From the NCBI RefSeq assembly GCF_900104795.1, contig NZ_FNTG01000002.1, forward strand, positions 3,038,001 through 3,102,000: a stretch of DNA of 64,000 bases, written 5' to 3'. Within the stretch, counting starts at the first letter, position 1. Every line of letters starts with the position of its first letter. Below the pieces are notes generated by a model. That model did no database searches, was not told where the DNA came from, and saw only the letters and a program-made list of their open reading frames with translations. This document shows positions 9,263-18,672 of this stretch, in pieces. Source of the DNA: Burkholderia sp. WP9. GTDB taxonomy: Bacteria > Pseudomonadota > Gammaproteobacteria > Burkholderiales > Burkholderiaceae. Made by a program: the position numbers and the translations under genes.

Positions 9263-10954
9263 ATGACTGCAGCGAAAGGCTTTTTCGAAGCGCGCGATCT
9301 GTTACTGCGCCATCGAACCGACTACGACCGCGCCTACAGCGAATTCGCGTGGCCGGCACTCGGCGAGTTCAACTGGGCGCTCGACTACTTCGACGTGATC
9401 GCGCGCAATAACGACAATCCCGCGCTGTGGATCGTCGACGATCCGGCCAGCGACGGTCTGCGCCTGTCGTACGCGCAGATGTCGGAGCGTTCGGCGCGCA
9501 TGGCGAATTTCCTGCGCGGTGTCGGCGTGGGTCGCGGCGACCGTGTGCTGTTGATGCTGCCGAACCGCGTCGAACTCTGGGACGTGATGCTCGCGGCCAT
9601 GAAGCTCGGCGCAATCGTGCTGCCCGCCACCACCCAGCTTTCCGCCGACGACGTGCGCGACCGCGTGCAGATCGGCGGCGCGAAGTTCGTGGTGGTCGAT
9701 AGCGCGGAGCTGGCCAAATTCGATACGCTGGAGACGCCGCTCACGCGCCTGTCCGTTGGCACGCCGTGCGACGGCTGGATCGATCTGGCCGCAGCCTATG
9801 ACGCATCGCCGCAATTCACGCCGCAAGGCGTGACGCATGCCACCGACCCGATGCTGCTGTACTTCACGTCGGGGACGACCTCCAAACCCAAGCTCGTCGA
9901 ACACACGCATCAAAGCTACCCGGTCGGCCATCTGTCGACGATGTACTGGATCGGCCTGCAGCCGAACGACATCCATTGGAATATCAGCTCGCCGGGCTGG
10001 GCCAAGCACGCGTGGAGCTGCTTCTTCGCGCCGTGGAATGCTCAGGCCTGCGTGTTCGTGTTCAACTTCCCGCGCTTCGTGCCGAAAGACACGCTGAACG
10101 TGCTGGTGCGTTTCAACGTCACCACGCTGTGCGCACCGCCGACCGTGTGGCGCATGCTCGTGCAGGAGCACCTCACCGAGTATCCGGTCAAGCTGCGCGA
10201 AATCGTCGGCGCGGGCGAGCCGTTGAATCCCGAGATCATCGAGCGCGTGAAGCATGCGTGGGGCATTACGATTCGCGATGGCTTCGGCCAGACCGAGACT
10301 ACCTGCCAGATCGGCAATTCGCCGGGGCAGCCGGTCGTGCCCGGTTCGATGGGACGTCCGCTGCCGGGCTACAGGATCGAGCTTCTGGATGCGGACGATC
10401 AGCCCGTCACCGAAGGCGAAATCGCGTTGCCGCTGGACGAGCGTCCGCTCGGCTTGATGACCGGCTATGCGAACAATGCCAATGCCACCGCGCAGGCCAT
10501 GCGCAACGGTTTCTACCGCACGTCCGACGTCGCGCTGCGCCGCGATGACGGTTACTACATCTACGTCGGCCGCGCCGACGATGTGTTCAAGTCGTCCGAT
10601 TACCGCCTGAGTCCGTTCGAACTCGAAAGCGTGCTGATCGAGCACGAAGCGATCGGCGAAGCCGCCGTGGTGCCGAGCGCGGACGCGCTGCGTCTGTCGG
10701 TGCCCAAGGCGTTCGTCACCGTGCGCCATGGCTTCGAAGCCGGGCCTGAACTCGCGCGCGCCGTGTTCGCGTTTTCGCGCGAAAAGCTCGCACCGTACAA
10801 GCGGATTCGCCGCCTGCAATTCAGCGAACTGCCCAAGACCATCTCCGGCAAGATCCGCCGCGTCGAATTGCGGCGCCGCGAAATGGAACGCGCGGCCGAG
10901 CCCGCGCGCCTGCCCGGCGAGTATTGGGAAGAGGACTTCCCGGATCTGCGTTGA
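9263..10954 (+). CDS. AMP-dependent acyl-CoA synthetase
   Basis: A 563-residue member of the ANL adenylating superfamily. The ATP-binding loop YFTSGTTSKPKLVEHTH, the adenylation motif DGFGQTET and the C-terminal catalytic Lys region PKTISGKIRRVELR are all present. It joins a carboxylate to CoA through an acyl-AMP. GGAG stands just before the ATG at 9263, so that start is preferred over the upstream frame extension. Position between the acyl-CoA dehydrogenase and mmsA suggests isobutyrate or a related branched acid as substrate, but medium-chain or acetate-like acids cannot be excluded. Confidence 0.88.
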   Translation: MTAAKGFFEARDLLLRHRTDYDRAYSEFAWPALGEFNWALDYFDVIARNNDNPALWIVDDPASDGLRLSYAQMSERSARMANFLRGVGVGRGDRVLLMLPNRVELWDVMLAAMKLGAIVLPATTQLSADDVRDRVQIGGAKFVVVDSAELAKFDTLETPLTRLSVGTPCDGWIDLAAAYDASPQFTPQGVTHATDPMLLYFTSGTTSKPKLVEHTHQSYPVGHLSTMYWIGLQPNDIHWNISSPGWAKHAWSCFFAPWNAQACVFVFNFPRFVPKDTLNVLVRFNVTTLCAPPTVWRMLVQEHLTEYPVKLREIVGAGEPLNPEIIERVKHAWGITIRDGFGQTETTCQIGNSPGQPVVPGSMGRPLPGYRIELLDADDQPVTEGEIALPLDERPLGLMTGYANNANATAQAMRNGFYRTSDVALRRDDGYYIYVGRADDVFKSSDYRLSPFELESVLIEHEAIGEAAVVPSADALRLSVPKAFVTVRHGFEAGPELARAVFAFSREKLAPYKRIRRLQFSELPKTISGKIRRVELRRREMERAAEPARLPGEYWEEDFPDLR

Positions 10955-11013
10955 TTCTTTTTATTCCCAGTCACTGCCCGGCCGCCTCGCGGCCACTGCA
11001 CAGGAGCTTCAGC

Positions 11014-12525
11014 ATGAGCGCAACTGCGGCCATTGCCACCGTCAAACTGTTGATCAACGGCGAGTTCGTCGAATCGAAGACCACCGAATGGCGCGACATC
11101 GTCAACCCCGCCACGCAGGAGGTGCTGGCGCGCGTACCGTTCGCCACCGCCGATGAGGTCAACGAAGCGATCCGTTCCGCCCACACCGCCTTCAAGACCT
11201 GGAAGGACACGCCGATCGGCGCGCGCATGCGCATCATGCTGAAGTACCAGGCACTGATCCGCGAGCATATGCCGCGTATCGCGAAGACCCTGAGCGCCGA
11301 GCAGGGCAAGACGATTCCCGACGCCGAAGGCGATATCTTCCGCGGCCTCGAAGTGGTCGAGCATGCGTGTTCGATCGGCACGCTGCAGCAGGGCGAATTT
11401 GCGGAGAACGTGGCGGGTGGCGTGGACACCTACACGTTGCGTCAGCCGATCGGCGTGTGCGCGGGCATTACGCCGTTCAATTTCCCGGCGATGATCCCGC
11501 TGTGGATGTTCCCGATGGCGATCGTGTGCGGCAATACGTTCGTGCTGAAGCCCTCGGAGCAGGATCCGCTCTCGACCATGCAACTGGTCGAACTCGCGCT
11601 CGAAGCCGGCGTGCCGAAGGGCGTGCTGAACGTGGTGCATGGCGGCAAGGACGTGGTCGACGCGCTCTGCACGCACGAACTCATCAAGGCTATTTCGTTC
11701 GTGGGCTCGACGGCCGTGGGCACGCATGTGTACCGCCTCGGCAGCGAGCATGGCAAGCGCGTTCAATCGATGATGGGCGCGAAAAATCACGCGGTCGTGC
11801 TGCCCGATGCGAACCGCGAGCAAACGCTGAATGCACTGGCCGGCGCGGGATTCGGCGCAGCCGGACAGCGTTGCATGGCGACCTCGGTGGTCGTGCTGGT
11901 CGGCGCCGCGCAGCAATGGCTGCCGGACCTGGTGGCGAAGGCGAAGACGCTGAAGGTCAACGCGGGCAACGAACCGAACACGGACATCGGCCCGGTAGTC
12001 TCGCGTGCCGCGAAGCAACGCATTCTCGGCTTGATCGAAACGGGCGTGAAAGAAGGCGCCACGCTGGCGCTGGATGGCCGCGATGTGAAAGTGCCGGGCT
12101 ACGAGCAAGGCAATTTCATCGGCCCGACGGTCTTCACCGACGTCACGACCGGGATGGAAATCTACCGCCAGGAAATCTTCGGCCCGGTGCTCGTGGTGCT
12201 CAACGTAGCGACGCTCGACGACGCGATCGAACTCGTCAACCGCAATCCGTTCGGCAACGGCGTGGGCCTCTTCACGCAGAGCGGCGCGGCGGCGCGCAAG
12301 TTCCAGAGCGAGATCGATATCGGCCAGGTCGGCATCAACATTCCGATTCCGGTGCCGGTGCCGTCCTTCAGCTTTACCGGCTCGCGTGGCTCGAAGCTCG
12401 GCGATCTCGGCCCCTACGGCAAACAGGTCGTGCAGTTCTACACGCAGACCAAGACCGTCACCGCCCGCTGGTTTGACGACGACACCGTGAACGACGGCGT
12501 CAACACGACTATCAGCCTGCGCTGA
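11014..12525 (+). CDS. mmsA: Methylmalonate-semialdehyde dehydrogenase (CoA-acylating)
   Basis: A 503-residue aldehyde dehydrogenase of the MmsA type. It has the substrate-approach motif GITPFNFPAMIPLWMFP, the NAD-site GSTAVGTHVYR, and the nucleophile in AAGQRCMATSVV. It converts methylmalonate semialdehyde to propionyl-CoA using NAD and CoA, the last step of the valine branch. AGGAG lies 8 bases before the ATG at 11014. The gene is 59 bases after the ligase and 38 before mmsB, and its length is normal. Confidence 0.94.
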   Translation: MSATAAIATVKLLINGEFVESKTTEWRDIVNPATQEVLARVPFATADEVNEAIRSAHTAFKTWKDTPIGARMRIMLKYQALIREHMPRIAKTLSAEQGKTIPDAEGDIFRGLEVVEHACSIGTLQQGEFAENVAGGVDTYTLRQPIGVCAGITPFNFPAMIPLWMFPMAIVCGNTFVLKPSEQDPLSTMQLVELALEAGVPKGVLNVVHGGKDVVDALCTHELIKAISFVGSTAVGTHVYRLGSEHGKRVQSMMGAKNHAVVLPDANREQTLNALAGAGFGAAGQRCMATSVVVLVGAAQQWLPDLVAKAKTLKVNAGNEPNTDIGPVVSRAAKQRILGLIETGVKEGATLALDGRDVKVPGYEQGNFIGPTVFTDVTTGMEIYRQEIFGPVLVVLNVATLDDAIELVNRNPFGNGVGLFTQSGAAARKFQSEIDIGQVGINIPIPVPVPSFSFTGSRGSKLGDLGPYGKQVVQFYTQTKTVTARWFDDDTVNDGVNTTISLR

Positions 12526-12563
12526 GCGCGTCCCGAGCGAGCGGACACACGGAGAACGACATC

Positions 12564-13469
12564 ATGAAAATAGGCTTTATCGGACTCGGCAACATGGGCG
12601 CGCCGATGGCGCACAACCTGCTCAAGGCGGGCCACGCGGTCAATGTGTTCGACCTCAGCGCGCAAGCCGTGCAGGCACTCGTCGATGCAGGCGCGAAAGC
12701 CGCCGCTTCGCCGAAAGCGGCCGTCACCGACGTGGAATGCGTGATCACCATGCTGCCCGCCGCGGCGCACGTGCGCAGCGTGCTGACGGCGGACGACGGC
12801 ATCTTCGCCGGCATTGCCAGCGGCGTGACCATCATCGATTCGAGCACGATCGACCCCGTGAGCGTCAAGGCGTTCGCCGAACTCGCGCAGCAACACGGCA
12901 ACAGCTTTGTCGATGCGCCCGTCTCGGGTGGCACCGGCGGCGCGGCGGCGGGCACGCTGACCTTCATGGTCGGCGGCAGCGCGAGCGCGTTCGAGCAGGT
13001 CAAGCCGGTGCTCTCGGCAATGGGCAAGAACATCGTGCATTGCGGCGACACTGGCACCGGCCAGGTCGCGAAGATCTGCAACAACCTGGTGCTCGGCATC
13101 ACGATGGCGGGCGTGGCCGAGGCCATGTCGCTCGGCGAGGCGCTCGGCATCGACGCGAAAGTGCTGGGCGGCATCATCAATACGTCGACGGGACGCTGCT
13201 GGAGTTCGGATACCTACAACCCGATGCCCGGCGTGATCGAGACGGCGCCGTCCACCCGTGGTTATACCGGCGGCTTCGGCACGGATCTGATGCTCAAAGA
13301 TCTGGGCCTCGCCACCGACGCCGCGAAAGCCGCGCGTCAGCCGGTCTATCTCGGCGCATTGGCGCAACAGCTTTATCAGACGATGAGCACGAAAGGCGCG
13401 GGACGCCTCGACTTTTCGGCGGTCATCAAGCTCTATCGTCAGGACGGCAAAGACGGAGGCGCGTCATGA
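12564..13469 (+). CDS. mmsB: 3-hydroxyisobutyrate dehydrogenase
   Basis: A 301-residue beta-hydroxyacid dehydrogenase. It has the NAD-binding loop GFIGLGNMGAPMAHNLLKAGH at the N-terminus, the substrate-binding DAPVSGGTGGAAAGTL, and the catalytic Lys in GQVAKICNN. It oxidises 3-hydroxyisobutyrate to methylmalonate semialdehyde, the substrate of MmsA. Its stop overlaps the start of the next gene (ATGA at 13466-13469). It is full length and in family-typical order after mmsA. Confidence 0.94.
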   Translation: MKIGFIGLGNMGAPMAHNLLKAGHAVNVFDLSAQAVQALVDAGAKAAASPKAAVTDVECVITMLPAAAHVRSVLTADDGIFAGIASGVTIIDSSTIDPVSVKAFAELAQQHGNSFVDAPVSGGTGGAAAGTLTFMVGGSASAFEQVKPVLSAMGKNIVHCGDTGTGQVAKICNNLVLGITMAGVAEAMSLGEALGIDAKVLGGIINTSTGRCWSSDTYNPMPGVIETAPSTRGYTGGFGTDLMLKDLGLATDAAKAARQPVYLGALAQQLYQTMSTKGAGRLDFSAVIKLYRQDGKDGGAS

Positions 13470-14281
13470 TCGAACTGGACTACGTGCACGACGGCGCCGT
13501 CGCGCAACTCACGCTCAAGCGGCCGCCCGCCAACGCGTTCACGCCCGAGGGTTTGTTGCAACTGCAACAGACGGTGGAACGACTGAACGGCGAAGCGCGC
13601 GTGAGGGCGATCGTGATTACCGGCGACGGCCCCAAGTTCTTCAGCGCGGGCGCCGATTTGAACACGTTCGCCGACGGCAATCGCGAAGTCGCACGCACGG
13701 CGGCGGCGCGCTTTGGCGCGGCGTTCGAAACCTTGCAGAACGCGCGGCCTGTGGTGATCGCGGCGATCAACGGCTATGCGATGGGCGGCGGGCTCGAATG
13801 CGCGCTGGCGTGCGATATCCGCATTGCGGAACAGCATGCGTTGCTGGCGTTGCCCGAGACCGCGGTCGGCTTGCTGCCGTGTGGTTGCGGCACGCAGACG
13901 CTGCCATGGCTGGTCGGCGAAGGCTGGGCCAAGCGGATGATTCTGACCGGCGAGCGCGTCGACGCAACGACGGCGTTGCGCATCGGTCTCGTCGAAGAGG
14001 TGGTGGAGAAGGGCGCGGCGCGCGAGGCCGCGCTGACCATGGCCGCGCGTGTCGCCACGTTGAGCCCGCAGGCGGTCGGCTTCAGCAAGACGCTGATTCA
14101 TCAGGCCCGCAACGGCGTGCCACGCACGGCGGCGCTGGCGCTGGAGCGCGAGCGCTTCGTCGACCTGTTCGACGGCGCCGATCAGCGCGAAGGCGTCAAT
14201 GCGTTCCTCGAAAAGCGCGCGCCACGCTGGCAGGTGACGCAGGCCACACAGGCCACGCAGGCCGATCAGGAGACGCGTTGA
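13466..14281 (+). CDS. Enoyl-CoA hydratase/isomerase family
   Basis: A 271-residue crotonase-fold protein. The oxyanion-hole region FFSAGADLNTFAD, the first catalytic Glu in GGGLECALACDIR and the second in ALPETAVGLLP are all present, as expected for a true hydratase. In this cluster it most probably hydrates methacrylyl-CoA to 3-hydroxyisobutyryl-CoA. The start overlaps the mmsB stop, and its own stop overlaps the next start (TGATG at 14279-14283). The tail has a short VTQATQATQ repeat outside the core, which looks harmless. Confidence 0.9.
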   Translation: MIELDYVHDGAVAQLTLKRPPANAFTPEGLLQLQQTVERLNGEARVRAIVITGDGPKFFSAGADLNTFADGNREVARTAAARFGAAFETLQNARPVVIAAINGYAMGGGLECALACDIRIAEQHALLALPETAVGLLPCGCGTQTLPWLVGEGWAKRMILTGERVDATTALRIGLVEEVVEKGAAREAALTMAARVATLSPQAVGFSKTLIHQARNGVPRTAALALERERFVDLFDGADQREGVNAFLEKRAPRWQVTQATQATQADQETR

Positions 14282-15429
14282 TGAGCGCCTTGCAAAGCGT
14301 GGCACCCGATACGAGTCTCGAAGTGGAGCGCGAGATTCTGTTTCGCGTCATCAACCGTGTGGCGATCATCACGCTGAACCGGCCGGCCGCGCTCAACGCG
14401 CTTTCGCACGCCATGGTGCGCGAGCTTGCCGTGCTGGTCGAACATTGCCGCACCGACGACGGCATCGTCGCGCTCGTGCTGAAAGGCGCGGGCACCAAAG
14501 GCTTCTGCGCCGGCGGCGACGTGCGCGAAGTGCAGCGGCTCGCGAAGAACGGCGACAGCCGCTGGCTCGCGTTCTTCGTCGACGAATACCGGCTCGACTA
14601 CGCGCTGCACACGTTTCCGAAGCCGGTGGTCGCGCTGCTCGATGGCATTGTGATGGGCGGTGGCATGGGGCTCGGGCAGGCGGCGCGGCTGCGCATCGTG
14701 ACCGAGCGCAGCAAGATCGCCATGCCGGAGACGCGCATCGGCTTTCTGCCGGACGTCGGCGCGACGCGCTTTCTGAGCGTGATGCCGGCGGAACTCGAGT
14801 TGTATGTCGGGCTGACTGGCGCTACCTTGTCCGGTGCCGATGCGTTGCGCCTGCATCTGGCGGATCTGTGCGTGCCGGCCGAATGGCTCGCCAGCTTTGA
14901 AGAGCGTTTGCAACGCATGTCGTTGGAAGGCGACCTGATGGCCGCCTTGCGCGGCGTGTTCGAGCCGCCGTGCAACATTGTTCCGCACGCGGCATTGGGG
15001 CCGTTTACGCAACTGATCCTGCGGCACTTCGATCGGCGCTCGAGTATCGAACGGATGGTCGCGACCGTGCGCCATGACCTGGAGCGCGAGCCGCCGCGCG
15101 AGGTGAAGCAATGGTTGCAGTCCACGTACGACGCACTGACCGGCCATTCGCCCACCATGCTTTACGTTACCCGCGAGGCGCTTTTGCGCGGCCGGCAGAT
15201 GACTTTGGCGGAGTGCTTCCGCATGGAGTTGGGCATTGTTAAACGCGTGATCGAGGAGGGCGACTTCTGCGAGGGCGTGCGAGCCCAGTTGATCGACAAG
15301 GATCGCAAGGCCCGCTGGGCCCCCGCCGCGCTCGCCGAAGTGCGGCCCGAACGCGTCAGGCACTTCCTTGCCTCGCCGTGGAAGCGGGAGTCGCATCCGC
15401 TCGCCGCGTTGGGCGCAGAGCAGGGCTGA
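14281..15429 (+). CDS. 3-hydroxyisobutyryl-CoA hydrolase
   Basis: A 382-residue crotonase-superfamily hydrolase of the HIBCH group, longer than a hydratase as expected. Motifs: FCAGGDVREVQ, GIVMGGGMGLG and the catalytic MPETRIGFLPDVGATRFL (Glu and Asp of HIBCH). It frees 3-hydroxyisobutyrate from CoA, supplying MmsB. Last gene of the six-gene run; the next gene converges on it 52 bases later, so transcription should end nearby, although I see no clear hairpin with a T run. Confidence 0.92.
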   Translation: MSALQSVAPDTSLEVEREILFRVINRVAIITLNRPAALNALSHAMVRELAVLVEHCRTDDGIVALVLKGAGTKGFCAGGDVREVQRLAKNGDSRWLAFFVDEYRLDYALHTFPKPVVALLDGIVMGGGMGLGQAARLRIVTERSKIAMPETRIGFLPDVGATRFLSVMPAELELYVGLTGATLSGADALRLHLADLCVPAEWLASFEERLQRMSLEGDLMAALRGVFEPPCNIVPHAALGPFTQLILRHFDRRSSIERMVATVRHDLEREPPREVKQWLQSTYDALTGHSPTMLYVTREALLRGRQMTLAECFRMELGIVKRVIEEGDFCEGVRAQLIDKDRKARWAPAALAEVRPERVRHFLASPWKRESHPLAALGAEQG

Positions 15430-15481
15430 AGAAAGGCGTGCGCTAGCGCGGCATGCCGTGCCGTGCTGGCGCACCGCCGCG

Positions 15482-15922
15482 TCACTGCATAGCCGCCAAC
15501 AGACACAGCGCGCCGATGGTGGTCAGCAACGCGCGCATGCGCAGATACCAGGTCGGCAGCGCATCGATTCGCCAGAGCGCCAGATCGACCAGCAGACAGG
15601 TCGCGAGCAGCGCCGCCATGCCAGGAAACGCGTAGCGCGTGCCGATTGCCAGCAACGCCCATGCGGCGATGGCCGGCAGGACACTCCAACTCAGCGCCAT
15701 TCCCGAATGCGGTGGCGGATCGGCTGCCGCCAGCCAGATTCCCCAATGCACCGCGCCCACGAACGACACAATGCACGCGCCGTACGCCAGCATGGCGTGG
15801 CGTAAAAAGTCCTCGTGCGCGCCGACTGTATTGACCAGCACGGCCAGTGCGACAAAGGGAATCGCACCTGCCAGGCCGAGCGTGATCGGCAGCGCCGGCG
15901 ATCTCGTAGCGGATGGCGTCAT
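15482..15922 (-). CDS. DUF3429 family membrane protein
   Basis: A 146-residue protein with about five hydrophobic helices and the DUF3429 signature region AYGACIVSFVGAVHWGIWLA. The family is found in proteobacterial inner membranes and has no known function. The start chosen is MTPSATRSPALPITLGLAG at 15922; the frame runs further upstream but through non-hydrophobic, non-conserved sequence. It is divergent from the PAS-LuxR gene across an AT-rich gap. Confidence 0.85.
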   Translation of the reverse strand: MTPSATRSPALPITLGLAGAIPFVALAVLVNTVGAHEDFLRHAMLAYGACIVSFVGAVHWGIWLAAADPPPHSGMALSWSVLPAIAAWALLAIGTRYAFPGMAALLATCLLVDLALWRIDALPTWYLRMRALLTTIGALCLLAAMQ

Positions 15923-16025
15923 GCTCCTACCTCTCCACCGATATTGCGTCAGTTTGACTCGTTTGAGTTCTAATAATAGGCCATATCGGATACAAATCGA
16001 AACGAAAAAATGAGTCAAAATGATG

Positions 16026-16047
16026 GTGTGAAACGGTAAATTCACAC
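16026..16047. promoter_or_regulatory. Perfect 7-8-7 inverted repeat in AT-rich promoter gap
   Basis: GTGTGAA at 16026-16032 and TTCACAC at 16041-16047 are perfectly complementary around an 8-base spacer. The site lies in an AT-rich island (about 15950-16070) that stands out from the GC-rich surroundings, between the divergent DUF3429 and PAS-LuxR genes. A second small dyad, ACTCgtttGAGT, lies near 15958. Good candidates for a dimeric repressor or LuxR-type operator. The binding protein is unknown. Confidence 0.5.
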
Positions 16048-16290
16048 TATTTGTAACGATAATCGGTTTTGCCCGGGTTTTGCATGTGCTGGCGCTTGCC
16101 GCCGGCGCAGTTCGTTTCGACGAGCCCGAAAGTCCGGCAACCAAAGCCTCCCGCTGCCGCCTCGCCGCCTGCACCTGGTGCGCATGCACCAGTCGGCCTG
16201 GTGCATTGGCGATTGGCGCTCTGCCGCGATTTCGGCGATTCTCCGTGCTGGACAGGCTTTCGCGCGCGCCGCTCGCGCTCATCACCCACA

Positions 16291-17868
16291 ATGACGACAA
16301 CACACTCCGCTGCACCCTTTACCGTGGTGCAATCCAACGATCCGGACGACGCTCCGCCCGCCGACGACAAGGTGCTCCGTTCGCAGACCGACCGTCGCCA
16401 GTTGCAGCAGATCATCACCGGGCTGACCGAGGGCGTGATTCTCGTCGAGCCGGACCAGACGATCGTCTGGGCGAATCAGGCCGCGCTCGACATGCACGGC
16501 ATCACCGAAGTCGCGCAATTGGGCGCCGACGTCACCGAATACCGCGAGCGCTTTCGTCTGCGCTATCGCAACAACCATCCGCTGCCGGAAGGCAGTTACC
16601 CGATCGAACGCGTGGTCGCGGGCGAGTGCTTCAGCGACGTGGTGGTCGAAGTCTTCCCGGCGCACGACGACGAGGTGAACTGGGTGCATCGCGTGCGCAG
16701 CCTCGTGCTGACCAACGCGCGCGGCGAGCCCGACTGTCTCGCGCTGATCCTGCACGACGCCAGCGAATGGGCAAGTGCCGAGAAGCGTTTCGAGAAGACC
16801 TTCAACGCCAATCCCGCGCCGGCCGTGATCTGCCGCCTGAGCGACCAGCGTTATATCAAGGTCAATCAGGGCTTTCTCGAGATGACCGGCTATGTACGCG
16901 AGGACGTGATCGGCCGCTCGGTGTACGAGCTCGACGTGTTCGAAGGCGCCGAGCGGCGCGAACTCGCGGTCGAACGGCTGAGCGAAGGCGCGACCATTCC
17001 GCAGATGGAAGCCTTGCTGCGCTTGCCCGAAGGCGGCACGAAATTCGTGGTGGTGGCGGGCCAGCCGATCGATATCGGTGAAGAGGCCTGCATGCTGTTC
17101 ACCTTCATGGATCTGGAGCCGCGCAAACGCGCCGAGAGCGCGCTGCGCCAGAGCGAGGAACGCTTCGAGAAGTCGTTCAGGATGACGCCCGTGTCCACCG
17201 CGCTCTTCGCGGCCGACGACTACACCACGCTCGATATCAACGACGCCTTCACCGCGACTACCGGCTTCACACCCGAGGAGTTGCTGGGCAAACCGCTCGA
17301 TCAGAGCCGCCTGTGGACCGACGACGCCTGCGCGCGGATCAGCGCGGCGCTGGAGGAGAGCGGCAGCCTGCGCAACATGGAGTTCCTCGTGAACAGCCAT
17401 GCCGGCGAAGCGCTGAATTGCCTCGTTTCCGCCGAGGCGGTCAGCATCCACGGCAAGGATTGCGTGTTGATGACCTTGCTCGACATTACCGATCGCAAAC
17501 GCTCCGAAATGGAGCTGGTGACAGCGATCGAAACCGTCATGCAGGACGCCTCGTGGTTCAGCCAGACGCTGATCGAAAAGCTGGTCAACGTGCGGCGCGC
17601 GAACGCGCCCGACGCGGGCGGCCATCTCGCCGATCTGACCGCGCGCGAGCGCGACGTGTTCGCCTGCCTGTGCGGTGGCCTCGCCGACAAGGAGATCGCC
17701 CGCGAACTCGGGCTGGCGCCAAACACGGTGCGCAATCACGTCGCCACGATCTACGCGAAGCTCGACGTGCACAGTCGTGCCGAGGCAATCGTGTGGGCGC
17801 GCGCGCGTGGCCATTTCGGCCTCGAACCCGGCAGCGCGCCGCGCCGCAAAGGACCGAAACCGGCATGA
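16291..17868 (+). CDS. Triple-PAS LuxR-family sensor regulator
   Basis: A 525-residue one-component regulator from the ATG at 16291. Three PAS domains sit at about residues 35-155, 165-275 and 288-402, each preceded or followed by the linking helix type (RAESALRQSEERFEKSF, DRKRSEMELV). A LuxR/FixJ-type HTH follows at 445-505 (LTARERDVFACLCGGLADKEIARELG, then TVRNHVATIYAKLDVHSR). No membrane segment and no receiver domain, so it should sense a cytoplasmic signal directly. The frame is open further upstream, but the extension lacks similarity. No strong ribosome site is seen, so the start is uncertain. Confidence 0.85.
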   Translation: MTTTHSAAPFTVVQSNDPDDAPPADDKVLRSQTDRRQLQQIITGLTEGVILVEPDQTIVWANQAALDMHGITEVAQLGADVTEYRERFRLRYRNNHPLPEGSYPIERVVAGECFSDVVVEVFPAHDDEVNWVHRVRSLVLTNARGEPDCLALILHDASEWASAEKRFEKTFNANPAPAVICRLSDQRYIKVNQGFLEMTGYVREDVIGRSVYELDVFEGAERRELAVERLSEGATIPQMEALLRLPEGGTKFVVVAGQPIDIGEEACMLFTFMDLEPRKRAESALRQSEERFEKSFRMTPVSTALFAADDYTTLDINDAFTATTGFTPEELLGKPLDQSRLWTDDACARISAALEESGSLRNMEFLVNSHAGEALNCLVSAEAVSIHGKDCVLMTLLDITDRKRSEMELVTAIETVMQDASWFSQTLIEKLVNVRRANAPDAGGHLADLTARERDVFACLCGGLADKEIARELGLAPNTVRNHVATIYAKLDVHSRAEAIVWARARGHFGLEPGSAPRRKGPKPA

Positions 17869-18170
17869 GCGTGCGGTCGTCCTGGCGGACTCGTCGACCG
17901 GTGAGGGCGGCCGGGAACGAACCGTGCTGATGAAGTCCGGCTGGCCGGAAGGGGGCGACGCGAAGCAAGGCGTCGTTCCGCGAATGGATGCATGCCGGGA
18001 CGCGTTCAAATGCACCAGGCGATCACGTGCATTCGCGACTGTCGGCAGGCGGGCTGAGCCGGGACAATGCAATCCTGGGTCGAGTGCCAGGTGTGGAGGC
18101 GGTCACGCTTTCCCACGTATGGTGAGCTCGGCGTCTTCTGTGCAACTCAACCTTTTTAAAGGAAGCCGTC

Positions 18171-18353
18171 ATGGACAAGAATCGTGTGGAAGGTGCAGCG
18201 AAACAGGTCAAGGGTTCCGTGAAGGAAGCGATTGGCAAGGTCACCGGCAACCGGACGGCTCAGGCCGAAGGCGCGGCTGAGAAACTGGCCGGCAAGGTGC
18301 AGTCGAAGGTCGGTGAAGCCGCGGATGCGGTACGCAACCGCGTGAAGCGGTAA
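18171..18353 (+). CDS. CsbD family stress protein, short form
   Basis: A 60-residue hydrophilic CsbD protein: MDKNRVEGAAKQVKGSVKEAIGKVTGN followed by a charged helix with AEKLAGKVQSKVGEAAD. The family is induced by general stress in many bacteria; its biochemical role is unknown. A strong AGGAAG precedes the ATG. It is followed 76 bases later by a second CsbD gene; between them lies a perfect hairpin (18380-18397, CGCCGGC loop TTCC) without a T run. Confidence 0.92.
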   Translation: MDKNRVEGAAKQVKGSVKEAIGKVTGNRTAQAEGAAEKLAGKVQSKVGEAADAVRNRVKR

Positions 18354-18379
18354 CGGTAGCGAAGGCGGTCACGATAGAG

Positions 18380-18397
18380 CGCCGGCTTCCGCCGGCG
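18380..18397 (+). terminator. Perfect 7-bp hairpin between the two CsbD genes
   Basis: CGCCGGC, loop TTCC, GCCGGCG gives a perfect stem of seven G/C-rich pairs. No T tract follows, so it is more likely an attenuator or an mRNA-stabilising hairpin than a full intrinsic terminator. Confidence 0.4.
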
Positions 18398-18429
18398 ACT
18401 GCCTGACCCCCTGTTCAAGGAGGATCACG

Positions 18430-18672
18430 ATGAATTCAAACCAGTTCGAAGGTTCTGTGAAAGATGTGGCCGGCAAGGTTCAGGATGCCGTCGGCGGCTT
18501 GACGGGCGATGTGGACCTCCAGGCCGAAGGCAAGGTCCGCCAGCTTGCCGGCAAGGCGCAGGCGAAATACGGCGACAGCGTCGATCAGGTCGCCGAAACG
18601 GCTCGCAACAATCCGCTCGGCGCGCTGCTGATTGCGCTCGGTGTCGGATTTCTGTTGGGCAAGCTGATGTAA
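18430..18672 (+). CDS. CsbD family protein with hydrophobic C-terminal tail
   Basis: An 80-residue CsbD homologue (MNSNQFEGSVKDVAGKVQDAVGG..., then LAGKAQAKYGDSVDQVAE) that carries an added C-terminal segment NNPLGALLIALGVGFLLGKLM. That segment can span or insert into a membrane, as in YqjD/ElaB-like proteins. AAGGAGG stands just before the ATG. It is paired with the shorter soluble CsbD upstream, and the two are probably co-expressed under stress. A GC-rich imperfect hairpin follows the stop near 18685-18718. Confidence 0.9.
   Translation: MNSNQFEGSVKDVAGKVQDAVGGLTGDVDLQAEGKVRQLAGKAQAKYGDSVDQVAETARNNPLGALLIALGVGFLLGKLM

Noticed and set aside
9302..10819. 505-codon minus-strand frame opposite the ligase gene
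   Set aside because: His/Arg-rich antisense shadow of a clear coding gene.
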